Below, piece after piece: positions 1 to 10,033 of a stretch of 64,000 nt of DNA (the stretch's first letter is position 1; every line of letters starts with the position of its first letter). The stretch is taken from assembly GCA_973895155.1 (NCBI GenBank), contig OZ316892.1:23870001-23934000 (forward strand), read 5' to 3'. This DNA comes from Marsupella aquatica. Taxonomy: Eukaryota; Marchantiophyta. The translations under genes were made by a program, and so were the position numbers. Under the pieces are notes generated by a model. That model was not told where the DNA came from. It searched no databases and saw only the letters and a program-made list of their open reading frames with translations.

Positions 1-3000
1 GGAGTTGGATCACGTTCCCATTTCTTATCCCAAGAATCTGCCCACCGCTCTCTTGGCTGCCAGTCTGATTGACCACGTTGCTTCTTTGCCATAAATGGTC
101 TAAACCACTCAACGCCACATACATGAGTAAGAAGGTTTTGTTCATTCACTGGTCCTTCTACCACATCTATAACAACTAACCCCATATGGACGGGATAAAC
201 ATCCAGGTCTGAGTCGTCCGGCCGTACCAACACATAACAGCCCTTCACAATATCAACCCTAGGGTTAAAACTCTCAGGAGGTTTATCTTTTGCTGGTCCC
301 ACATAATCCACTGTTGCCTCCAACTCACATGCCACATTTCGATATTCTGGTGGAACGTGCTCTCTCCATATTGATAAAGGCCAAAACCCGTATTCCAAGT
401 TGTGTGCACCTTCAGGTTCATATTGCACCTGCTCACCCTGTAGAGTATCTACAATGTCATTCCAATAATTGATGAGAGTTGTCCAACATCGCTTTGGTTC
501 TTCCTCTTTTGTTCGCTTTAGAATAAACTCAAAGAATGACACATGCTTCTTCAACCCTGTCAGCACTTCAGGAAGCATTTTCAACTCCATCATTGGTAGC
601 CGTTTGGGCACCCCAATTGGGATGTGAGGACTTTTGTCATCTTTCCATGACCACATTTCAATACCTTCCTTGGGTAACCATCCCTGATCAGTTGACTTCA
701 TTTTGTATTGGAAGCATGGCATACTATCATGACGAACATAGAACCTAAACAACTGGGTTTTAAATGCCCCACCAATGCCTCAGGGCCCTTCAACATGAAT
801 GGAGCTAAGTAGTTTTTGAAATCTGGGACCTCCTGTAGAAAATGTGGGACTGCATTGGGTGTCCTTGCTCTCATGAACAAGGACATTAACTCAGGCAATG
901 AGTATGTGGGGTTATGCATCATAGACTCTGAAAAATGCCCAAACATACCGTCAACGTCCTCATGAGTATGCCCAACCACCATAAAACCAAGATGAACCTC
1001 TTCAAACACCTCCCTTGCCGTCAACAATGACAAATAAGCCATCATATATCTGTTCTTGTTGTCTGAGGCACAATTATCCAGTTGTAGCTTCAATACTCGT
1101 GGAAGGGGCCTGAACTTTGGTGCCTCAGGTGTTGCATCACAATGTAACAATCTCAGAATGCTTTTAAATAAAACCCTAGTCAGACCCTAAACCCCAATTT
1201 AGGGTTTAGGGTTTAAACCCTATTAATGAAACCTTGGCTAGGAGGAGCAACAACTACACAAAGTAGAGTGTCAGTGTGTGTGAGCTTATATTATTAAATA
1301 ATAATAAATTAAAGGATTGTGAGTAAAGTACCTAGGCTTGAGATGTAGGCAATGTCATCCTCAAATGCTCTAAGGACACTTGCCTCCAAGATATCTTTTC
1401 TCCCAAAAAGGAGGTCTTTAAAAAGACTTGTCGAGTTTGGCCCCTCCACAAGTGATTTGATCATTGGATTTGGGTTTTCCAACATCCTTAGTATTGAATC
1501 AATTGACCCAATAGTGATGTTGACATCACCTGGCCACACTCCAACATGATATTGGGCTATGGCCTTGGGATCATGACCATGAGTAAGGATACCAATGACA
1601 GTAATTGGGAACTTTTGGGCACCATCCACATGCTTAGGATTGAAGGGCATTCTTGGGAGAGCTGTCTTTGAATGATCCATCTTATCATGAATAAGGCATA
1701 ACACTTCCTTTGGACGATGGATGGACTCATATCTCCAGGTATGATAGCACATTCTTTGCTGTGTGTGGTCTTGGTGATGTTCCTCCTCGTCACGCCTTAG
1801 GCCCTCTAACTCTTCCTTAGCTCTCACTACAAGTTGTACACTTTGAAAAGTTGTTGCCCTTTTTGTGACGTGAGAACTCCCTGAAATACATCTGATGTAG
1901 ATGACTCAAGGTGGGTTGGAAAATTGGAGGAAGACCAGCCTCCTGGTTGACAACATTAACCCTGTTTCTAATATTCTCCCAAGTAAGATTTGTTGGCAAT
2001 TCCCTCAAAACCATCCTTGTATTATCTGCCATGGTTCTCAACTTGGCTGGATGATGATCAGCTGCCTCCTCAATAATCTCTTTCATTGACATGAACACTT
2101 GAGATACTTTCTCGGACATACGCCTTTTTCCAGCATTACCATGGGTGTACCTATGTTCATTCCAGCCATCACGGTCTTCTTCAAGGCATAAAATTGAGTC
2201 TTTCCTCTTGAATGAATGATTCTCCATGCCTCCAAGCACAATACTTTGCCCTCCACTGCTAGAATCCTTTCTCCAGTACCCAAGTGTATTGTATTTTTAA
2301 TAGCCTTGATTTTCTCCTCCCTGCGCTCCGCAAAAGATTTTGACCACCACTTTTGCCTAATTGCCATAGCCAAGTTGCGGTCCAAATATTGGCAACAATG
2401 TTCACTACAACAGTCCTTAGTGTTTATCAACAACACATCTTGACGTGCCAAAGATGTGTCTCTTCTAGATGTCTGGGAAGATGGACTCTTTCTTTTCCTA
2501 CTTTTATGGACGTAGGACCGCTTGCCACTTGTTGGAGATGTGTTCCCTCCCACAGCTTGCCTGATGTTGTGGAAAGACAACAAGTTGCCATCCTTGGCAA
2601 TGAGTTGGTCCATCGACCAAGCTTTTAAGCAATCTCTATGCTTCAGATGATCTATGGTAGCTCCCTCGACAAAATCATTGATCAGAATTCCCACATGTGT
2701 ATTCCCAAGGGTGACATCCCCAAGCTTCACTATAAGATCTAGAACATGTATAGTTGCCACTGCAAAAATCAACTTGTTCTCATCCACCACCTTTATAGGC
2801 ATGCCCATCCACAAGGCCTTTGGTAAAACTACTTCCACACCAGACCGACTCTCAGTATGGTTGTTCCCATCAGAATTTTGATTGACTGGATCTTGATCAT
2901 CACCAACAGTGCCAAACACATCCTCCGATTCCATGGGAGCTCGAAAAAGCTGATTCCTTTCCCATACAAGGTAACCCCAATCATGTCCTTCAAAAGTTCG

Positions 3001-3215
3001 CCATCTTCGCATAGAATGATCTCGTCAAAAACTTCCTCCAATAGAAGAAGAACTATGTCCGCCCCAAGAGGAACATTGTGACAAACCCTGGAAGGATCAA
3101 GACTTATCACGCGACCTTTTCCAACCTGTTTCTCACGTATGCCTATAATAACTTGTCCGCCTTCCCTGATCCAGATTGTCGATGTCACCATAATAATTAT
3201 GACCCTGCACATCAA
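1..3215 (-). pseudogene. Broken DUF7869-type transposon protein gene
   Basis: Read on the minus strand, translated pieces join into one protein running off the left edge. The N-terminal part (about 3110-2600) has an acidic stretch and a plant-transposon-like domain. Then come HGN (near 2150), an FSKCTTC cysteine pair (near 1845), DKMDHSKT (near 1670), and after an intron (about 1158-1332) the hallmark LDNCASDNKNRY and VGHTHEDVDGMFG block (1090-940) of the DUF7869 domain found in plant and animal transposon-like proteins. The C-terminal part continues with WLPKEGIEMWSW (near 660). Reading frame changes at about 2935, 2170, 1830 and 768, the last in a run of four C (G on the coding strand). Family membership is by pattern; the catalytic role of the domain is not established. 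The frame changes indicate a pseudogene unless they are sequencing errors. Confidence 0.7.
1185..1222. repeat. Telomere-like (TTTAGGG) motifs in inverted orientation
   Basis: CCCTAAACCCC is followed at once by TTTAGGGTTTAGGGTTTAAACCC. Both orientations of the plant telomere unit thus lie inside the presumed intron of the DUF7869 pseudogene. Short interstitial telo-boxes are common in plant introns and leaders. Confidence 0.6.
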
Positions 3216-3239
3216 AGAATATCACTGTAAGCGTACAGT

Positions 3240-4060
3240 CCTGTCACGTCCGTCAATTTCACTGCACTGTCTTGTCACGTCGGTCAATAAGCAGAATGTA
3301 GTCAATGCACTGCGCTGCACGCGACTGGTCGTGTGACCCTAGAGGTACCACACATACCGGCAACAGACTGCATGGTTCGTCAGTCATTTCAAATGAATGA
3401 GAATGACCACAATCGATTACGATCAATCATTTCACATCCACTCAGAACAAATGAGTGGACAGTCAGTAACTACTGAGGACAGTAGTGCTAATAAGCGCTA
3501 GTAAAACGTCCGTGAACTGCATTGTCCTGTCACCATCAATAAGTAGGCAGAATGTAGTCAACGCACTGCCCTGCATGCAACTAGTCGCGTGACCTTAGCC
3601 AGAGGGTGTAGGGATAACAGGGTCTACGACGTAGAAGCTAGAAGGCTAGGCCCAAACTCTAGCTCGTACTTGGTACTTCATAAGTAAGATACGATTGCGC
3701 ATGAGACAGGAAGATACAATTACGGATCTAAAGGCATGTTGCGTGACCTTAGTCAGAGGGTGTAGGGATAACAGGGTCTACGACGTAGAAGCTAGAAGGC
3801 TAGGCCCAAACTCTAGCTCGTACTTGGTACTTCATAAGTAAGATACGATTGCGCGCGAGACAGGAAAATACAATTATGGATCTAAAGGCATCACACATAC
3901 CGGTAAAGATTATGCATGGTCCGTCAGTCATGTCAAGTGAATGAGAACGACTACAATCGATTACGAACAATCATTTCAACTCCACTCAGAAAAAATGAGT
4001 GGACAGTACCAGTTTACCAATGAGTGGACACCGACAGTCAGTAACTACTGACCTTCATAA
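3240..4060. repeat. Complex of diverged direct repeats between two divergent genes
   Basis: Three nested duplications are visible. A block starting CACACATACCGGCAAC near 3350 returns near 3895. The GTCAATGCACTGCGCTGC block near 3301 returns near 3556. A 154-bp unit (3587-3740) is repeated directly after itself (3741-3890) with very few changes. Two copies of the 18-bp palindrome found at 7.4-17 kb also occur here (3318-3335 and 3574-3591). The complex lies between the minus-strand DUF7869 pseudogene and the plus-strand ORF at 4367, so it could be a shared upstream region. No ORF of interest is present. Confidence 0.75.
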
Positions 4061-4199
4061 GAAATCTCAGTACTTCACTAGCAATCAGTATTCCCGGGGC
4101 GGTCGCCAAACGTGAAATTAAAGCCATAATTAGAGGACAACTGAACTTCCCGCCAATTCTAATACGCGCCAGTCAAACGCGCACTCTCTTCTAGAAACC

Positions 4200-4366
4200 A
4201 CTATGTACAATGACTAGTGGAGACTAAACAGTATAAAGCATTGAGATGATCCCTATTGCTCATTCCCCCACGCATTCCACTTTCTGGCTACTGGATAATC
4301 TATTCGCACATCAGCTCTCTCATTTCCAATTCTTAGTCTCGGTCAGCATCTCTTGTTTGAAGAGCA
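4200..4366 (+). promoter_or_regulatory. Possible core promoter and leader of the 4367 ORF
   Basis: A TATAAA lies at 4232-4237, about 130 bases before the ATG at 4367, followed by a pyrimidine-rich leader. This is weak evidence; transcript 5-prime ends would be needed to settle it. Confidence 0.3.
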
Positions 4367-4849
4367 ATGACTACTCCGTTGAGCTCGAAGAATGAGGATG
4401 TTCCGACGGACGATTCAGAAGGTTCGACGTATCGAATTCGTGGTACTCCTTACAGAATGTGTCAGCAATGTAATATAATGTTTACGGTGACTAAATCGGG
4501 TCAAATGTTTTGTGAGAGACGACATTGTTCGCCACATTTGTCGATGGAAGATCAGATGGAGACCAATCCGACAGAGATGACAACAAAGATGACATCAGGG
4601 GAGAAGTTAAAGGGCAAAGCCCTGGTGGAATCCATTTTGAGGGGGGAGAAGTTGAAGGCCGGAGCATGCGTCGAATCCATTTTGGGGGAAGCAGCAGCAG
4701 ACGCTAAGACAGTCAGTTATTCAGTTGCGTGTGGTCTCAACAATGTTATACAAGTTATTCAGTTGCGTGTGGTTTCAGCAATGTTGGCGGCAAGCCTCCG
4801 ATGTTGGCGAAAACCCTCCTCCCAACCAAGCCTCTTCCTTCCAGCGTAG
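4367..4849 (+). CDS. Small protein with a CxxC...CxxxxC cluster, unknown
   Basis: An ATG-initiated ORF of 160 residues. Residues 32-54 carry Cys-X2-Cys, 13 residues, then Cys-X4-Cys, followed by a His, which suggests a small zinc-binding unit. Residues about 77-106 contain a duplicated stretch, GEKLKGKALVESIL then GEKLKAGACVESIL, visible in the DNA as a 39-45 bp imperfect tandem repeat. The last 45 residues look unstructured and may be read-through or intron. I do not recognise the family. The divergent arrangement with the DUF7869 pseudogene suggests a second protein of the same mobile element (inference). Confidence 0.35.
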   Translation: MTTPLSSKNEDVPTDDSEGSTYRIRGTPYRMCQQCNIMFTVTKSGQMFCERRHCSPHLSMEDQMETNPTEMTTKMTSGEKLKGKALVESILRGEKLKAGACVESILGEAAADAKTVSYSVACGLNNVIQVIQLRVVSAMLAASLRCWRKPSSQPSLFLPA

Positions 4850-5944
4850 CCTCCTCGTCCCAGCCAACTAAGCCTCCTCCTTCGAACTCCAATTTCCTTT
4901 AGTATCGTGATTGAATCCCACCACCAGGGAATGACAACTTGTTGATTGTATCAAGATCAAAATCCTCGACCAGACAGTGATTTCAGAATAGCCGCTCTTT
5001 GTTGGTCTGCTAGAATGCTTCAATGAATGAGGCAGACTATGGAGGTTCTAAATGTTTGTTGTCTCGCTTCGTCGGAACTCTCCCGCTTGATCGGATGTGC
5101 TCTCCCCAAGATTGAAGGTGATACAACAAGAACTACGCCAGCGATGCTTGAATGAGCTCCGCCTTCGACTGGAATAGTCGAATGATCCAATCTGCTCCAC
5201 CTCAAATGTGCCTTGGATCAGCCTCCGCTGAGAGCCCAGCTAGTATCCTGGTCAGGAGAAACTGAAAATGAAGAATGATCCGTGAGCAATGAGATCAGTC
5301 TATTGACTCCATGGAGGATGTGTTCATCTGGACTCGATTTTGATTTTGAAAATTGGTTGAGTCTCCAGTCGTGAGAATCATTGTATAGGATTGATTTTGA
5401 ATATCAATTCTCCCCGACCGTGAGAATCGTTTTACGTTGTTTAGAGTAAGGGTTTGAATTGGCAAGATAGAGAGTGGAGTATGGATCCGGATCCGACGGT
5501 CTCCACTACCAAAATGGAATGATTTTGAAGTTCGCCTCCACTACGTGATGGAACGATCGTGAGAAAGTTGTTGTTCGTTCACATTTTGGATTTGAATTGG
5601 CAGATATAGTGAAGATACGGATCCGGATCCGGGGGTCCACACTAACAATCTTTTGCAGTTGCATAATTACCGGTTTAAATTTCAAATTGGCGATCAAATA
5701 GAAATCTCCTTTAGTATGGCAAATCAAAAGGAATCCGGTAATCTTTTTTTCACGATTGCATAGTTTGTTCAGTCGATGGTGGAGTGTACGGGGATCATCT
5801 GGAACCTTTCTGTCACTAGGCTGTTATTAGGGTGATGCTAAAACAATACCCTAATTAGTCCTTCCTTAGTGTCGGCGCCCACGGTCTCAAGTTCACTGTT
5901 CATTGTTGTTGTTTCTCGCTCCCTAGACTTTCGCGCGCCTGCTC
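4850..5944. other. Non-coding stretch
   Basis: No convincing gene on either strand. GGATCCGGATCC occurs twice (near 5485 and 5620), each within a related stretch containing GATTTTGAA and TTGAATTGGCA, so about 130-150 bases may be an old duplication. Confidence 0.5.
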
Positions 5945-6290
5945 TCGTCGCTCTTGTCGCTCTCGCTCTCGCTCTCGTTGCTCTCGCTCTCGTTGCTCTC
6001 GCTCTCGTTGCTCTCGCTCTCGTTGCTCTCGCTCTCGTTGCTCTCGCTCTCGTCGCTCTCGCTCTCGTCGCTCTCGCTCTCATCGCTCTCGCTCTCGTCG
6101 CTCTTGCTCTCATCGCTCTCGCTCTTGCTCTCATTGCTCTCGCTCTCGTCGCTCTTGCTCTCATCGCTCTCGCTCTTGCTCTCGTCGCTCTCGCTCTCGT
6201 TGCTCTTGCTCTCGTCGCTCTCGCTCTCGTCGCTCTTGCTCTCATCGCTCTCGCTCTTGCTCTCGTCGCTCTCGTCGCTCTCGCTCCTGC
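5945..6290. repeat. Minisatellite of 15-bp GCTCTCGCTCTCGTT units
   Basis: About 23 imperfect copies of a 15-bp unit; variants change GTT to GTC or ATC and CTC to CTT. Because the period is a multiple of three, all reading frames stay open across it, giving Leu/Ala-, Ser/Leu- and Arg/Ala-rich translations that should not be read as genes. Confidence 0.9.
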
Positions 6291-7240
6291 CCTGGATTTT
6301 ATTTTTGTCGTTGCAGCTCGTTCGTTGTGGTCAGGTGCTTGTCGGAGCGTTGCAGCTCTTAGTAGTTGTCGATCGTTTCGACCAGGAGCTTGTTGGCGCG
6401 TTGCAGCTTGCATTTACAGCTTGTATTCACTTCTAGTTTGCTTGAAGGATTCTTAGGAGCCCATTGGGTTCGTTGCAGCTAGTTTTTTGGGAGTGCTTGT
6501 ATCAGCTCGTGTCAGCCAATTTTAAGCTCATATCAGCTCGATCAACGTGTTTCAGCAGCTCAAAGTACTTTTTGGCAGCTTGTTTCAGCTCCTTCCATTC
6601 AACATTCAGGTTTGTTTCACCTCTTTATTCATGCTCAGTTTGCCTATCCACAACTTTGATTGTACTTCTGAAAGAGTCTTTTTAACTCGATATAATGAGT
6701 TCCTTAGCATTAAGCACATGTTATTCAATTGGTGGCAGCGAAGCTCTATGTATAGAAGTATAGAAGCTGTGTTGTTGTTGCTTAGCATATTAATATCTTC
6801 AATCTTATATTTACTTTTTGGAATGCCGCAGCAAGGTCTTCAAGTGCTTGGACGTCAATCTCTCAGACGATTACATCAATTTTTCAGAATTCAGGTGCAA
6901 TTTCTACATTGATTGTGGTTTGCTAAAATTTCTCTTAATTGTTAAGCTGAGTTTTCATAATGCGGTTTGTTTGTAAACTCAAATATGTGTGAATCATACA
7001 AAACTCACTAATTAAAATACAACCTGAATCGTCTTAGTAAGTCATTACAAACTTGCACGCTGTGAATTTAATCATATAAACTCTCATGTTATGTGAATCT
7101 CATTACACTAAATCCTTTAATTGATGAATACAATTAGTAGACTGCTAAATTGAATCATCTTAGCTGAATCATTCTCTAAACTTCTGATATATAATAATTT
7201 CACAATGACAGAGCTCAAACATCTGAATTATTGTAAAGTT
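6291..7240. other. Non-coding, AT-rich stretch
   Basis: The left part (6300-6620) is rich in CAGCT(T/C)G words, resembling the GCAGCT-rich stretch at 54.3-55 kb. The rest is AT-rich. No supported gene or RNA. Confidence 0.5.
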
Positions 7241-7307
7241 TATGAATGAATACAAATGAATGAATACAAATGAATGAATACAAATGAATGAATACAAATG
7301 AATGAAA
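7241..7307. repeat. Short tandem repeat, 14-bp unit TGAATGAATACAAA
   Basis: About four and a half near-perfect copies of TGAATGAATACAAA. Confidence 0.9.
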
Positions 7308-7394
7308 TCATGCTTACTCGGATTTCCTTGTCCGTACGGGTCAGTAATCATAGTTGTATCACTGTATTATCCTAGTGTCCAAAAGTTGTTTGAG

Positions 7395-8175
7395 CTGTTG
7401 ACGTGACCAGTCGCGTGAAAAGATTGTAAGGTTCCATTTAGGATCAGTTGACGCGACCAGTCGCGTCTGAGGTAGCTCTCTCATTGACTGGTTCTGTTAG
7501 AGGAGGTAAGGTTCCTTTTAGGACCAGTTGACGTGACCAGTCGCGTGTGAGAAGGAAACTGGATAGATTTACTGAGCGCGTACCATATCCAAATCTCCAC
7601 AAGGAAGGTTCAGTGGATATAGTTGTTTAGGTTCAGTTGACGCGACCAGTCTCGTCAGAGGTAGCTCTCTCATTGACTGGTTCTGTTAGAGGAGGTAAGG
7701 TTCCTTTTAGGACCAGTTGTTGTAACTCGTCGCGTCTGAGGTAGATCTCTCATTGACTGGTTCTGTTAGAGGAGGTAAGGTTCCTTTTAGGACCAGTTGT
7801 TGTAACTCGTCGCGTCTGAGGTAGATCTCTCATTGACTGGTTCTGTTAGAGGAGGTAAGGTTCCTTTTAGGACCAGTTGACGCGACCAGTCGCGTCAGAG
7901 GTACCATATCCAAATCTCCACAGAGCGCGTACCATATCCAAATCTCCACAGAGAAGGTTCAGTGGATATAGTTGTTTAGATTCAGTTGACGCGACCAGTC
8001 GCGTCTGAGGTAGACCAGTTGACGTGACTAGTCGCATCTGACATAGCTTTCTCATTGACTGGTTCTGTTAGAGGACGAAGCAACATTTATGATTTGTCAC
8101 GTTGTGACCCGAAAAAATCAGTCTCAAAGAATTGTTTATACATTCTGATTTGTAGACGCGACCAGTCGCGTGAAA
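7395..8175. repeat. Minisatellite array carrying the 18-bp palindrome
   Basis: Diverged units built from TCATTGACTGGTTCTGTTAG, GGTAAGGTTCCTTTTAGGAC and an 18-bp palindrome, GACGCGACCAGTCGCGTC. The period is exactly 80 bases across 7681-7880 (TTCTGTTAG at 7681, 7761 and 7841). Palindrome copies start at 7400, 7450, 7530, 7639, 7879, 7988, 8021 and 8155; two further copies (near 7717 and 7797) are half-destroyed, reading TGTAACTCGTCGCGTC. A second block, TACCATATCCAAATCTCCAC, occurs three times (7580, 7903, 7930). The array lies directly upstream of the F-box-like genes. Confidence 0.85.
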
Positions 8176-8212
8176 ATAATCTCTGGGATATATCATTTTG
8201 CTGAAAAGAGTC

Positions 8213-8763
8213 ATGGGCGAACCTGGTCTGGAGAGCTTTAGATATCTATGCCCAACATTTGACGTTTTGGACAGAAGCCAAGATGGTCTACTGGCGGGAT
8301 ATTCTGTATTTGTTGAAACACTACTACCTGGACTTCCAGATTTCATTGTCGTGGAATTGATATGGCCTCAGATCAAGAAGACTTTTAATTCCTCGGCTAA
8401 TGCAGGAAATTTCTCAATAAAGGAATTGGATGAGTTTGTAGGACTATCTTCGGTGTGTTGCAGATGGCACCACCTTGTTGGGAATACCTATCTTCTGGGT
8501 GTAATCAAGTGAGTTTATTAGATTTGGCTTTCCCAGGAAATCCAACTAAACCGATCGGAAATGAGTCTCTCTCATCGATAGTTCAAAGTTTCTTCCAGAA
8601 ATACCCAAGAATTAAATTCATGGGGTCAATGTCCAGAGATCTTAGGGAACTCTTCACGAAGACTTACGATGCTCTTCACCCTCTTGAAAAATGGAAATTT
8701 ACAGTCAGATGCCACGAAGTTGGATACCTTGAGGGTGACATCTACGCTTTTAAGGAATTCTAG
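8213..8763 (+). pseudogene. F-box-like protein, copy 1 of 3, frameshifted
   Basis: The first ORF (ATG 8213 to 8512) has an F-box-like core, LPGLPDFIVVELIWPQI, followed by a second-helix motif ending CCRWHHLVGNT. The second half continues in another frame (about 8510-8763) with FFQKYPRIKFMGS and an F.TK.Y..L segment shared with the two following copies. F-box proteins normally bring substrates to an SCF ubiquitin ligase by binding SKP1; a substrate-binding repeat is not visible. The frame change near 8510 suggests inactivation, though a missed short intron cannot be excluded. A palindrome copy lies on each side. Confidence 0.5.
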
Positions 8764-8828
8764 TTAACTTACGTGACCAAGCGCATCGTATGTCTTCTAA
8801 CAATGTTTTGTGATATGATAAAAGCAGG

Positions 8829-9394
8829 ATGAGCCAACTTTTGAATGAGGCTCAAGATTTTCTTTCATCTCATGAAAGGAAACAAAAAACAATATGGGAT
8901 ACGCTGGATGAAACCTCCTCTAGTCTCATTGGAGGAATACCAGATGTTTTGGTCATTTCAAACATTTGGCCAATACTCTACAAACACTTTATTTCAATTG
9001 AAGAATTGCCTGGATATCGACACCCCGATATGATTTGGTTATCGTTAGGGTCCGAGACCTTATTCGGCTTGGAGCTTGTAGCAAGAAGTGGAACTTTTTA
9101 GTTACAAATACAAGGTTATGGGCTATCCTCAAACAAGCAAATCGGATTGTCGATATCGCAAATGATGCTCTTTACGACATACCCGAAACTGACGAGTTGG
9201 AGTTTGACTCAATCTGTCGAGTTATTCGACAGGATATTTCTATGCTTCCAGAAATATCTGTTCTTGGGACTACTACTTCTGACAAAATTGCATTATTTAC
9301 GAATAAATATAACAATTTAGATGAGGAAGAACGAGATGTCCTAATCGAAAGGTTTGGTAGATTTTCTCAGAATCTCGGTAGTCCCAGTTCTTAA
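8829..9394 (+). pseudogene. F-box-like protein, copy 2 of 3, frameshifted
   Basis: Same layout as its neighbours: an F-box-like core, GGIPDVLVISNIWPILYKHF, then after a frame change near 9030 a second helix, LIRLGACSKKWNFLVTNTRLW, and a C-terminal block with LPEISVLG and a Y.NLDEEERD segment. The ATG at 8829 follows an AAAGCAG that could be a splice acceptor, so an upstream exon is possible. The paralogy to copies 1 and 3 is clear by pattern; the SCF role is inferred from the family. Confidence 0.5.
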
Positions 9395-9446
9395 TTGATA
9401 GGTTCTTGTTCTTAATCTTTTCCATATTATGCTGCAGTCCTTTGAC

Positions 9447-9958
9447 ATGAATCGAAAATCTCATCATCAAATGATGATGGAGCGCATTGCACGTGCAAAG
9501 GTTATGAACCGAAACATGATATGGAGTCAAGCTGAAGACCTGATACCCGGTCTTCCGGACGATATTGTCGAGATATATATTTGGCCATTAGTCAAAGAGT
9601 TTTTCCACTGTCTTGGGAATTTGTTGGATACTGCGATTAAAAATCGGGTCATGGACTTGATCGCCATTCGAACAGTCAGTAAGAAGTGGTGCCACATAGT
9701 TACTTATACTGTACTTGGGCGACGGTCACCTTGGTAGCTTATGACTTCACTGATAGACCAGGATATGAATCGTTTTGAAGGCATTTGACTTCACGGAGTG
9801 TAGCATTCAGATTTACAGAATCCATCAGAAATCTCCCGCCGCTGGATATTCTGGGTGGATTTGAAGGATCTGAACTTGACACGTTTAGGAACCTTTGGTT
9901 TTGGTTAGATGAAGATGAGCGAGAAGATTGGGTCAGGATAAATGTTCATAAAATGTAA
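9447..9958 (+). pseudogene. F-box-like protein, copy 3 of 3, frameshifted
   Basis: This has the best F-box core of the three, LIPGLPDDIVEIYIWPLV, followed by LIAIRTVSKKWCHIVTYT. The first frame stops at 9737. The conserved C-terminal block (NLPPLDILGGFEGSELDTF, then LDEDEREDW) resumes in another frame at about 9800 and stops at 9958. It is preceded by TATGCTGCAG, so the first exon may start at an acceptor at 9435. A palindrome copy follows at 9967. Confidence 0.5.
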
Positions 9959-10033
9959 TTTGGCACGACGCGACCATGCGCGTGTTAGTATTTTATAATA
10001 AAGGTTTAACTTTCAATATTTGTCTGTTTCAGA

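Noticed and set aside
3600-3770. Cloning-vector contamination because of the I-SceI-like site
   Set aside because: Only 15 of 18 bases match, and the surroundings are diverged local repeats with no vector sequence.
5838-6456. Long Ala/Leu-, Ser/Leu- and Arg/Ala-rich ORFs on both strands
   Set aside because: All are translations of the 15-bp minisatellite, whose period keeps every frame open.
7395-8175. CRISPR-like array
   Set aside because: The 80-bp spacing is only partly regular, the 'spacers' are themselves repeated, and the context is plant nuclear DNA with introns.
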